From Zymoseptoria tritici IPO323 (taxonomy: Eukaryota; Ascomycota; Dothideomycetes; Mycosphaerellales; Mycosphaerellaceae), in assembly GCF_000219625.1 (NCBI RefSeq), contig NC_018207.1, positions 372,001 through 436,000 of the forward strand: a DNA stretch of 64,000 nucleotides, given 5' to 3'. Shown here piece after piece: positions 25,184 through 34,444 of this stretch (its first letter is position 1; the number at the start of each line of letters is the position of its first letter). The notes beneath the pieces were generated by a model. It was not told where the DNA came from and ran no database searches. It saw only the letters and a list, made by a program, of their open reading frames with translations. A program made the translations under genes and the position numbers.

Positions 25184-26549
25184 GCCGTTGAGAGGATGGC
25201 AGCATACAATGCAGGGATGGATAGGCGTACTGGTCGGTGGGGTCTGTTTCTTTCAACTATTTCGTGGAGTCGCGCAGCCTTTTCTTCTTTTCTGTTTTCT
25301 GTTTTCTGTTTTGTTTCAATGGAGTCGGCGAGTGGAACGAACCACAACAGCATGAACCGCGAATGCGGACGCGAGCGAGTGCGAACAAAGGAGCGCTCGC
25401 ACATACGAGAATACGGCAGCAACGACGAGGAGTCTGGTCATCACGGGAGAGCGGATTGCTTCACATGGCGTTGAAAAGAGGAAGCACAGCAGCGGAGTTT
25501 TTGTTCATAACTGATTTTCCTTTTTGCGGATGGCGAAAACGCGAAACAACGACGGAGAGCGAAATGCATGCACCACTACGGTCACCAAGCGCTGGATGGT
25601 CGGGTGGGTGTCGTTTTAGGGCTAGTTCTGCACAGAGGCGCAGGAGGGACTGAGTCGAATATGGAAATGTTCTTTGAAACGAAGTCTCCACAACGTTGCG
25701 TGCGGTCAGACATGTTCAACGTCTTCTTCTTCAAGTGTCGCTAAAGGTGCTGCCAGGAACGCTGCTCGTGCCCGGCGAGCGTCACCGCGAAGCGTTCCAC
25801 ACCAAGTATACCGTTTGCTGTCTAGATTTCCGTCCTTCCAGGCCCGGTCGGAGGCAGCTGAGACATTCTCGCTAGACAATGCTGAAGTAAATCCCTGTCA
25901 AATTGCCCGAAAGAGTCGTGAGTCTCTTGCTTGAAGCTTCTTTTTTTGGGCTCGTGGCGACACAAATTGCCTGATTAGGAAGCTGCTTTGGAAGGCTTCA
26001 GCCTCGATCACGATAGTATTGCGACTGTATGGGACAATAGTGGGTGCCTCGAGACTACCTGCGACTGTCTGCGAGTGTCCTGGGACTTCCTGCGACTCCC
26101 TGCGACTATCTGCGACTATCTGAGAACATACTGCGATAGTCCGCGACTGCGACCATCTCTAATATTCCTACGAAACCATCACGGTTGTCTGCGACTTATC
26201 TGCGACCTTCTGCGACGACAAGGAGAATCTCAAGATTGTCTGCGAAGGTATCGTACTTTTTACTCGAGACTATGTTGCGAAGGTATGCGACTATCTTTGT
26301 GAATATCCTGCGATTGTCTGCGAATGTATAAGAAAGAATCGCGATGAATCGAGAAGATGTGTATAAATACCTCGAGAAAAATCGCCAAGCAATCGTAAAA
26401 AAAAAAGTGCTCATCTACAAACCGCAAACCCTCCGCCGTCCTCATTGCCAGTTCCAAAAAAATCCTTCCATCCTAGAAAGTCCTGTTCCCCAAAGGCCGC
26501 TTTCTTCCAACCCTAATCCTAACCTAATTCCAAGTCGAGAGATCGCAAT
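25184..26549. other. intergenic, 1.37 kb, between convergent genes
   Basis: The stop codons of the carrier (plus) and the kelch gene (minus) face each other across this stretch. The right part holds a degenerate decamer repeat (26060-26330). No gene supported. Confidence 0.55.
26060..26330 (+). repeat. degenerate ~10-bp tandem repeat, consensus CTGCGACTNT
   Basis: From 26060 to about 26152 the motif CTGCGACT recurs almost every 10 bases (CTGCGACTGT, CTGCGAGTGT, CTGCGACTCC, CTGCGACTAT twice). It then continues less regularly to about 26330 (GTCTGCGACT, TCTGCGACCT, TCTGCGAAGG). It is an old minisatellite in a 3'-3' intergenic region. Confidence 0.8.
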
Positions 26550-29500
26550 TCAAACAGCCGTACTCCTCCCCTCCGCTACAAGTCCATCAGAGACACTCCT
26601 CAAACTCGCTCTTTCGTCCACATCGGCATTCACCACCCTCAATCTCGTCTTTGGAACTGTGAACAAGACTTGCACGTCCCTCATCTGCGCCGCGTCTTCC
26701 ACGTTCCAATCTGCTTTACCCTTCGTCTCGCCTGTCTTCCTGATCGTTGTGCCTCTTCGTCCGACTCCTGAAGAGGGGTGACTACTCGCCGCACTCGTCG
26801 TTGTACTCGAAGTGTTGGAGCGGGTGGGATGTCCCCAATCTCCCGTGTCGAAGAAGACGTCCTCTGCTCGTCCGCTGCCGACTGTCTCTGCCCAGTCCTT
26901 CCTCCCTCGTTTCCGCTTCAAGGCTGCGAGTTCTGGACCGTCTGAGACTGTTCTCCTGGGACCTGCGACACTGCTTGATCCGGCGCCACTCAGTCCTCCG
27001 TAGCCTTTGCCCGGACTGCTGTTGGCACTCCTCCTGACGTTGTCGTGATATGCTGCAATGCGATCCACGCCCCCGTCAGCGTCATTGAGCACCTCGGGCC
27101 CACCAGCGGTGAAGGAGAAGGTGCGAGATCCAGCTTCGCCGCTGATGGCCGTCAATGCCCGCCTCAAACTGCCCATGAACGTTGGTTTTGCCCTTCTCGC
27201 GGTGGAGTCTACGGGCACGAATGATGTCGATGATGGTCGATTCGGCTTCCCATTCTGTACGGCGGCCAGAGCGCGGTTGTATGGATCGTCACGCATGGCG
27301 CCCGAGGAGTGTGAAAGGAGGGTGGAGTTCTGTTCGGCCGCTGGGAAGTATGGCCTCTTCGTGCCTGAGGAAGGCCGATAAGGTTCGTACGTTGTGTTGC
27401 GACTGTTGAGAGGAGGAGGGAAGTGCGTTGCTGAAGTCGACGAGGCAGCATATGTAAGTGGTCGTTCCGCTGATGACTTGGCAGGAGGCGTCTCCCTTGC
27501 AGCACCCCAAAGCGCGTTGCTGAGGAGTGTCGCGGCTGTCGTGGACAATGTGCGGGTGAAGCTCGTTCCCGTGCCACTCGTCGCCGAGCGATGGCTCTGA
27601 TCGCTTAAAGTGGAGGAAGTACGGTCGTCGGTGCGGGTGGGGGAGTTCCGTCCAGTGGAGAAAGGATCTGATGAAGAGTATGAGGAAGGAGCGAGTTCAA
27701 GGCCTTCAATCATGGTCCAGTTCATGCTACCATCTGCTTCGGCTGTTAATGGTCTTCGGGTAGGGCTGCCAATTCGCAACGCTGGAGGTGTAGGTGACGG
27801 AGGCGAGGAGGGAGGATGACTTCCAAGAGGATTGGGAGACTCGGAGGGATCGGCGAAGGGATCGGAGTCAATGGGCGAGTAGTCGCCGCCTGAGCGGACG
27901 GGTTTTCGAAGGATGGGTGCTGCACCTGTGAACGGGTTCACGCTGGGGCTTCTCGGCGAATCCGTGTCGTCTTCATCTTGTCTTTCCAGGATAGGATGAA
28001 TGCCAGCGGCATTTCCACCTCTTGGATCATTGACATGATGGTAATTGTAGGGACGAGAGATCATGTTCTTCTTCACTGATCCCATTCCCAGTCGTGGTGT
28101 GTTGTTGAAGAACATTCCCGTTGATCCTCCGGCGTGGCTCATTTCGGGTCGACCGTGCTCTCCGCCGCTGGCCGCCCAAGGACGCCCACCTCTCCCATCG
28201 ACTCCTGCGCTGAGGTCCGGCGAGTGCAGCGTCGCATAAGAGCTGTCGACCGAAGCGCCCATGACCAGCTGCCTCGCCCGCTGTTCCCGTATCCGACGTA
28301 GTCGACGCATGTACCAGAAGTAGAAGGCGACCAGCAGTGCGAGAACGATAATTCCGACTCCTAGTCCGACACCGAGTCCGGTCTGTTGGGAGGTCTTGGA
28401 CAGGCGACCTTTGCTGGAAGCCTCATCTGGGTTCATGCTGCGAGTGAACGTCGTCGGGAGGTCGTACGAGTCAATCCAGGTCGAGGAAGTAGTGTTGTAG
28501 AGAAGGACGTTCTGGCCTCCGACACCTGTAGCACGCTTCTGCTTCCTCTTCGCCCTTCGTGAAGAAGACGTCGCCGATATTTGATACCCACCAGTAACCA
28601 TCATCACTCCGCCAGGCAACATCACCGCTCCGTGTCCATAAACCCCACCTCCATCATCGAGCCCTAATCCAGTTTGACTCGGCACACTCCAGGTCCAGGC
28701 CAGCGATGCATCCCCTCCATACTCCGCTCCCAGGTTTAGCACCGCGAACTGTGGTGATGCCGGAGTATTCACATCACCCACCCATCCTCCCAACACATAT
28801 ATCCTCGTTCCATCCTCCGACAGCACGGCCGTATGCCCTGATCTCGGCTCGATCGCGGTTACCATTTGTCGCAAAGCCAAGTCCGTCTTCCCACCCGTTG
28901 GTTGCTGCACGGCGACAAAACTCCAGGCTTCTTGAGGGAGGGAGTACACCGCGACTTGAGACGTGTTGAGGAATGCCGCGGGAGTATGGCCTCCAATCAG
29001 CAAGAAGTCCTGCTGTGTGGTCTGCGCTTCACCCGTAGCGTTGATCGAGTATGTCGCAATCAGAGGCGTCATGGAGAAGCCTGCCTCCGTGACTGGCGGA
29101 GCGCGGGAGGACACTGCTGCAGCATCGTAGATTGTGAGGCCTGGTTCCGGCGAAAGCGAGAGCATTGCATTTGAATAGGTTGCGGCGGACTGCCATGTAG
29201 AAGCGGTGGAGTTGTCGTAGGGACACATGCCGCCGAAGTAATAGAACGAAACCGCGGCGCCCATATTGGAGGAGAAAGGTACTGCGTGGCCGAGAAAGCT
29301 GATGCCATTCGGAGCGGATGATGGTGATATCGTGGAGTATTGCTTCCAGCTTCCGTCTGCTGAGGAGAACCGCCAGAGAGTGGTTGAGCTGGCACCAGCC
29401 GTACAGTCTCCTGTCAAGACTGTGATATTGCCAAATGTGTCCACGACCGGTGTATAAGATAGCAGTGCATCGTTCGAGAGGAATGGCAGTGAGCTGTCAA

Positions 29501-29732
29501 CAGGTGTAGGATCCAGTCCTGCTGTCGCGAAAGGCTTGCTGATATCCACCACTTGCAGACTCCCCTGTCTACCATCGTTCCCACTCGACTGAAAGATATA
29601 CACTTGTGTCGAGTTCGGTCCCACGAGTATTCGTGTGGGATTGTATGGTAGAGGAGGATTTGCTGCGGCCAGGATGAATGTGCCTTTCGAGAGTAGAGCC
29701 AGCAGACTCCATGGTTGGCGATATTGTCTCAT
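26550..29732 (-). CDS. kelch-type beta-propeller single-pass membrane protein
   Basis: One uninterrupted 1060-codon frame starting at ATG. Residues 1-24 look like a signal peptide. Residues ~25-435 form an extracellular region with kelch-like blades (YYFGGMCPYD, DFLLIGGHTP, RIYVLGGWVGD, MMVTGGYQ) and several N-glycosylation sequons. A Gly/Val/Leu transmembrane helix lies at about 450-473, followed by Arg-rich stop-transfer residues (YMRRLRRIREQRARQ). The cytosolic tail of nearly 600 residues is rich in Ser, Pro and Arg and looks disordered, with many potential phosphorylation sites. The layout suggests a cell-surface sensor or polarity scaffold. I cannot match it to a characterised protein, and function is open. 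Confidence 0.85.
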   Translation of the reverse strand: MRQYRQPWSLLALLSKGTFILAAANPPLPYNPTRILVGPNSTQVYIFQSSGNDGRQGSLQVVDISKPFATAGLDPTPVDSSLPFLSNDALLSYTPVVDTFGNITVLTGDCTAGASSTTLWRFSSADGSWKQYSTISPSSAPNGISFLGHAVPFSSNMGAAVSFYYFGGMCPYDNSTASTWQSAATYSNAMLSLSPEPGLTIYDAAAVSSRAPPVTEAGFSMTPLIATYSINATGEAQTTQQDFLLIGGHTPAAFLNTSQVAVYSLPQEAWSFVAVQQPTGGKTDLALRQMVTAIEPRSGHTAVLSEDGTRIYVLGGWVGDVNTPASPQFAVLNLGAEYGGDASLAWTWSVPSQTGLGLDDGGGVYGHGAVMLPGGVMMVTGGYQISATSSSRRAKRKQKRATGVGGQNVLLYNTTSSTWIDSYDLPTTFTRSMNPDEASSKGRLSKTSQQTGLGVGLGVGIIVLALLVAFYFWYMRRLRRIREQRARQLVMGASVDSSYATLHSPDLSAGVDGRGGRPWAASGGEHGRPEMSHAGGSTGMFFNNTPRLGMGSVKKNMISRPYNYHHVNDPRGGNAAGIHPILERQDEDDTDSPRSPSVNPFTGAAPILRKPVRSGGDYSPIDSDPFADPSESPNPLGSHPPSSPPSPTPPALRIGSPTRRPLTAEADGSMNWTMIEGLELAPSSYSSSDPFSTGRNSPTRTDDRTSSTLSDQSHRSATSGTGTSFTRTLSTTAATLLSNALWGAARETPPAKSSAERPLTYAASSTSATHFPPPLNSRNTTYEPYRPSSGTKRPYFPAAEQNSTLLSHSSGAMRDDPYNRALAAVQNGKPNRPSSTSFVPVDSTARRAKPTFMGSLRRALTAISGEAGSRTFSFTAGGPEVLNDADGGVDRIAAYHDNVRRSANSSPGKGYGGLSGAGSSSVAGPRRTVSDGPELAALKRKRGRKDWAETVGSGRAEDVFFDTGDWGHPTRSNTSSTTTSAASSHPSSGVGRRGTTIRKTGETKGKADWNVEDAAQMRDVQVLFTVPKTRLRVVNADVDERASLRSVSDGLVAEGRSTAV

Positions 29733-32385
29733 GGAGATCGACGTTGTGGTGGGGTATGGATATGTATATTCCTGTCGTCCTTCTGCTTCGTGATCGTCCT
29801 ACAGCAGCACCATCTCTTTCGTGTCGCGCATGAGCGCACTGTGTCCTCCAGGGTGTACACAACAGATGGAATGTAGTAGTCCGTGGCCGGTCGGTCGCAG
29901 AAGCAGAGAGGACTCGGGAACTGCTGGTCGTTGCACGGAGACCGAGACAGAGAGGACTCGAGTGATCGATCACGCACTATTGTTGTGGGCTGCGTGAGAG
30001 GCGGGGCAGAGAAGTGAGATCGGGTCGTGGGCCGAGACCAAGTTTCAAATATTGAAGAGGTGGGAGAGATGAGTATGACCTTCGCTACAAGGGTGGGATG
30101 ATGGACTGCATGAAGATGTACCAGGATATTGGGGGCGATGTAGGACAACAAGATCGAAGGCCAGCCACCAATGCAGAGAGACAAGAGGGGAGTGTGAGAG
30201 TGATTCCGGGAGGATTATCTTCACATGATATCAACAACCGCAACGGCTCCAACCAAACAAGCCAGACCCAACAAGCCAGACGCGGCACGCTCCCAAGTCG
30301 GACAATGCTCTCCCGTCCATCTCGTCGTCTATCTTCACGACAGACAAGGCTGATCAGTAAGAATCACTCGACAATAACACGTCAACCAAAGCCACCAGAC
30401 GAAACGACGAATGATCAGTGAAGAAGAGATCCCGCCATCTTTTTGGTGTTCGAGCCGACGTGCGTCAAGTTCATGCAGGGTTCAGCTGAGGTCGTTGCCA
30501 TGGGAGACGAGAATTTCTGGCCGGACGGCTCGGCTTTGGCGCAGATATATTGCGGATCCGGGATGTACGAACTGCTGGGGAACATACAAGACGAAAATTT
30601 GGTCATTGGTTGCAATGCTCGATGGTCTGGACTCGAATACTTCCGACGACGCGCGTGCGCTTCCGTCAACCCGTCAGATGATTGTAGACCTCATGAGTGG
30701 CGCCGAGTGAAATGGACTTCTGCTCGATACTGTGTTGAATCTGCCCGAGGCCGCTGAGTATGACCATGGAGACCTCCGTCGCTACAAACACCGCAACAAC
30801 GTCGTCGCACACACCGTGCCCGACCCTTCACACATGTGCCCCACAAACAGCGAGGAACCCGCTCCGGCCAGACACATCGGCATCGTGTTCGCCGCCCACG
30901 CACTCGCCGAGTGTAGGGATCAAGTCCCTTCCATTTCCCCTCGGATTCAGTGTCTAGCAAGGGCGCAGTAAGTTGCATAATCAGAATAGACTCGTAGATG
31001 TAACATGTCGTAAGAGTATGTCCAACTCACATGGCCAGGTGGTTGCCTACAGAGCGTAAGCACCGAACTTTCCACGGCAATAATTGGTAGTGAAAGCGTG
31101 GCAAACCTCGTTTGGCTTTGAATTGTTCGGGATACAGACTTTATTCGCGTGCAGACCAACTACATCATCGCAACAATAGAAAGGGTACTATCCAGTCCCG
31201 CAGTCGCTGCGTTTCCCGACTGCGGGAGGACTGACAGCGGTAGCGGATGCTAGGCCAACAAGGCCGAGAGAGAGGGCGAGCAGGGTTATCGTCTCGAAGC
31301 ACAGGTGGGACCAGACCTGAAGAGGACGCTGGTCTTGCGGGAAGGATGTTTTGCTTCGCGGCGAGGATAGTTCCGTTGGGAGGATGTTTTTGCTTCGTTG
31401 TAGATGGTAACATAAATGAAAAGAAAAGAAAGAAATCAGCGAGGAAGAGGACTGTCCTTATTAAGAGAAGTCATTCGGAGGCGTCAGGAAGCCGACAGGG
31501 ACGAAGCTCGTACGACGTGCGCAGACATACAAATCAGCAATGCAGACACCGCGATTCTGGCGAGTTGCAAACTCCTACAAGGGTTGTTGTGCTTGAAATA
31601 GCTGTATACCTTGCTTACACACAGGCATAGATTCAGGCCTTTCTTGTCTTTCAAGCGCTTGCCAACAGTGTAACGTAGAGCAAAGATTACGTTGGTTAAT
31701 AGTTGAAACGCCGTGTTAGCGGGTGTGCGTTTCACTCGGCGGAAAGTGTTTGGGCTTCGATTTGATCAGTGTCGTGCCTTTCTATTAGTTGGTGGTAATC
31801 AAGCCAATTTTCCCCTGCTCATTCGCGTCCGCCAACACAGCAACCGCATGACCTGTCTCGGATTCATGGCCTGGGATCTCCGGACCGAATCCTGTGTCGA
31901 ACATTCATTGGGTCCATCTTGAAGATGTTGCTGATCGTCAAGTTCCGCTTTCCTCTTTTTATTCGCCGTGTATACATATGTATAGAGGTGGATGCCGGTC
32001 TTGTTGTGTCTGTTCCGCCGCAACTTCAGCAATGTCTCGAGATTAGCAGCCATCAATGCGAAGAAGATCTTGCCACTGCCCACTAGAAAGGCGACATGCT
32101 TCAGTGCGGCGTCGTTTTCTTCGTGTCAGACAAGCTCTGGCTTGAGCCGATGCCGATGGTGAGATATCTGGCAGATGCGGAGGGCCACGTCTGTCTTCCT
32201 CAAGACGGTCTCATTGCTGCACCGCGAAGTTCCGATGCCAGCTGTCGAGGTGCGCATCGCACTCTCGCAGACGTCTCGATGGTGCGCGCTTTGGTACTTT
32301 GGACGATGCCTTCGTGCCGGCTCTGCCCTGCCTTGCGCTATGGGCGACAGTTTGCCAGACTGCCGTCAGCTAGCAAAGCTCATTC
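29733..32385. other. intergenic, 2.65 kb
   Basis: Upstream region of the kelch gene and downstream region of the Cia1 gene. Several frames of 80-127 codons occur on both strands, but none has protein-like composition or motifs, so I leave them out. A small unannotated gene cannot be excluded. Confidence 0.45.
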
Positions 32386-33666
32386 TCACTCTCCATCCAG
32401 TGTCCATACCTTTACCTCTCCATCATCACCAGTAGTGACAATGACCTCTTCATCCTCGAAGCGCTTGCCCTTATCGACCCTCGGAGCCCACACAGCATGG
32501 TTGACCTCGAACACATCATGCGCGTTCTCCCATTCCGCCACTACCACCCACTTCGTCGATGAAGCACTCGGCGGCGACGCATCATCACTCATCTCGACAT
32601 CCTCCTTCCCACTCACTTCCACCTCCCGATACACCACAATCTTTCCATCACTCCCTGTGCTGACCACCAATCCACTCTTCGCACTCCAGCTAACCGAATA
32701 CACCGGTCGTTCATGTACCTTAGGCAACCGATCCTCCTCGAACCAATCCTCCTCAAATTCCGAGTTCTTCCATATACTCGCCACCTTGCCTTGTCCCAAT
32801 GCGCCATCTTTCTTCTCCCTCGGCCGTCGCCTCCATACTCTGATCGTGGTATCATCCGAACAGCTCAATAGTCTCGGTCCTGCTCGTTCCCTGTCCTCCT
32901 TGTCACTTCCCACCTTGCCCACGTTCACCGTCGGCTCCCACTCGACAAACCACACCGTGCCCTCATGCCCACTCAGCAGCGCACAACAAGCCCAATCATC
33001 CGAGTCCTCCCTCCACAATCTGACTCGATCGTCATAACTCCCACTAGCCAACAACTGCTCCGTCGGATGCCACGCCACGCACTTGACATCCCCCTCATGA
33101 TCCTGCAGCACAGCCATCGTCTCGAAATTCTCCCCATCATCCAGCTCCTCCCATATCCAAACAGACTTGTCGCGTGAGCAGGTCGCAAGTAAAGGTGCGG
33201 TCGGGCAGAAAGCGAGGGACTTGATTTCCGAGTCGTGACCATCGAGGATCACTTCAAGGCGCCATTCGTCTTCCTCATCATCCGAAGCATTCCCTCCGGC
33301 GAGACCTCCCGTAAAGTCAATCTCATCGCCGTCTGTGTCTCCATTGCTCTGCTGCTTCCCTGCCGCGCGTTGTGCGTTCTCCCACCTCTTCCAAATGCCT
33401 GCGCTCGCATCGAAAGATCCCGTCGCCAGTACACTTTCTCCTCCACTCTCGCCTTTGCCGGTGTCCTTCCAAGCGACAGCTCTCACACTTCGCTTATGGC
33501 CTCCGCTGATGACGCTCTGCTGGGTGAAGGATTTCAAGTCGTAGATTCGGACCGTCTTGTCGGAACACGCTGTTGCGAGGATGGGGAGGTGAGGGTGTGG
33601 CTGAGAGGACCAGGTGCGGGCAGTGCAGGCCGGAGTAAAGGTCGCGAGGGGTTTTATAGTCGACAT
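32386..33666 (-). CDS. CIA1: cytosolic iron-sulfur protein assembly protein 1 (WD40)
   Basis: Single exon, 426 aa. The frame extends further upstream, but the ATG at 33666 begins MSTIKPLATFTP, which fits the family's short N-terminus. Seven WD40 blades can be followed; examples are LATACSDKTVRIYD, LATGSFDASAGIW, LATCSRDKSVWIWE, LASGSYDDRVRLW, LLSCSDDTTIRVW, VVSTGSDGKIVVY and VTTGDDGEVKVW. An acidic insertion (SDDEEDEW) lies between early blades. Cia1/CIAO1 is the scaffold of the CIA targeting complex that delivers Fe-S clusters to cytosolic and nuclear apoproteins. It is an essential housekeeping gene in yeast. Orthology is inferred from overall blade pattern and length. Confidence 0.88.
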   Translation of the reverse strand: MSTIKPLATFTPACTARTWSSQPHPHLPILATACSDKTVRIYDLKSFTQQSVISGGHKRSVRAVAWKDTGKGESGGESVLATGSFDASAGIWKRWENAQRAAGKQQSNGDTDGDEIDFTGGLAGGNASDDEEDEWRLEVILDGHDSEIKSLAFCPTAPLLATCSRDKSVWIWEELDDGENFETMAVLQDHEGDVKCVAWHPTEQLLASGSYDDRVRLWREDSDDWACCALLSGHEGTVWFVEWEPTVNVGKVGSDKEDRERAGPRLLSCSDDTTIRVWRRRPREKKDGALGQGKVASIWKNSEFEEDWFEEDRLPKVHERPVYSVSWSAKSGLVVSTGSDGKIVVYREVEVSGKEDVEMSDDASPPSASSTKWVVVAEWENAHDVFEVNHAVWAPRVDKGKRFEDEEVIVTTGDDGEVKVWTLDGE

Positions 33667-34444
33667 CGTGGTGGGTGTTGTGAGGGAAATGGTCGGAGGG
33701 CGTGGACGAATTTGGGTCGATGAGAGTGATGATGGTGGGGCGGACTTGATGGAGTTTTGGGGGCCGATATCATGGGAGAGAGGCAAGCAACTTGTATAGA
33801 TATTGTTACTAGAAGAGAGGCCATTCGTCAATTAAATAGAGGGACATTTTTCGAAAGACAGTCGATCATGCATTCGACGACCATCCTTCTACACTATCCA
33901 GTATCTACAGAAGACAATCTACGCTTCAACATGCTGCGCGAAGAATCCTCTCCTCTCTCCAGCCGTCCTCCCCATCTCTTCCCGTCTCCACGAGGGAAGA
34001 CCAAAATCACAGATTACCCACAACTCCGACGCAAAATCCAATTTGTCTAACATAATCTCTCAACGCTCAGAGATCAAAAATGCAGCGCAAGATGCCAGGA
34101 TGCATGTCGCGAAAGTTCCATGCTAAAAGAACACAAACTCCGGATGATGCAAATTTCCCGCACCATATCGAGCCCAATGGCGGCCATGGAGACCAGAGCG
34201 AATGGACGAGGTATGCACGTATCCCTTGAAACCAGATCCAGAACGCCGATGCTTGAGAAAAGAAAAGAAAAAAGTTGAAATGTGTCGGAGCACGAAAGAA
34301 GATATGCCACGTCCAGTCGATGGCAGAGTCGAGGATTAGAGGTCGGCCGGAAGGTAGAGTTGTTGATGGTTGATGTTGCATAAAGCAGGTGCCGGAAGGA
34401 TGTCCATGGTTGGTCGTTCGAGATTGGTAACTCCTGTATCGTTC
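33667..34444. other. intergenic, 778 bp
   Basis: Lies between two minus-strand genes: 3' UTR of the Sok1-like gene and promoter of CIA1. Nothing else supported. Confidence 0.5.

Noticed and set aside
26506..26535. CCCTAATCCTAACC, telomere-like
   Set aside because: Only about two imperfect units; too short for an interstitial telomere repeat.
30443..30757. 104-codon plus-strand frame
   Set aside because: Looks mildly protein-like at first, but has no family motif and no exon partners; left within the intergenic note.
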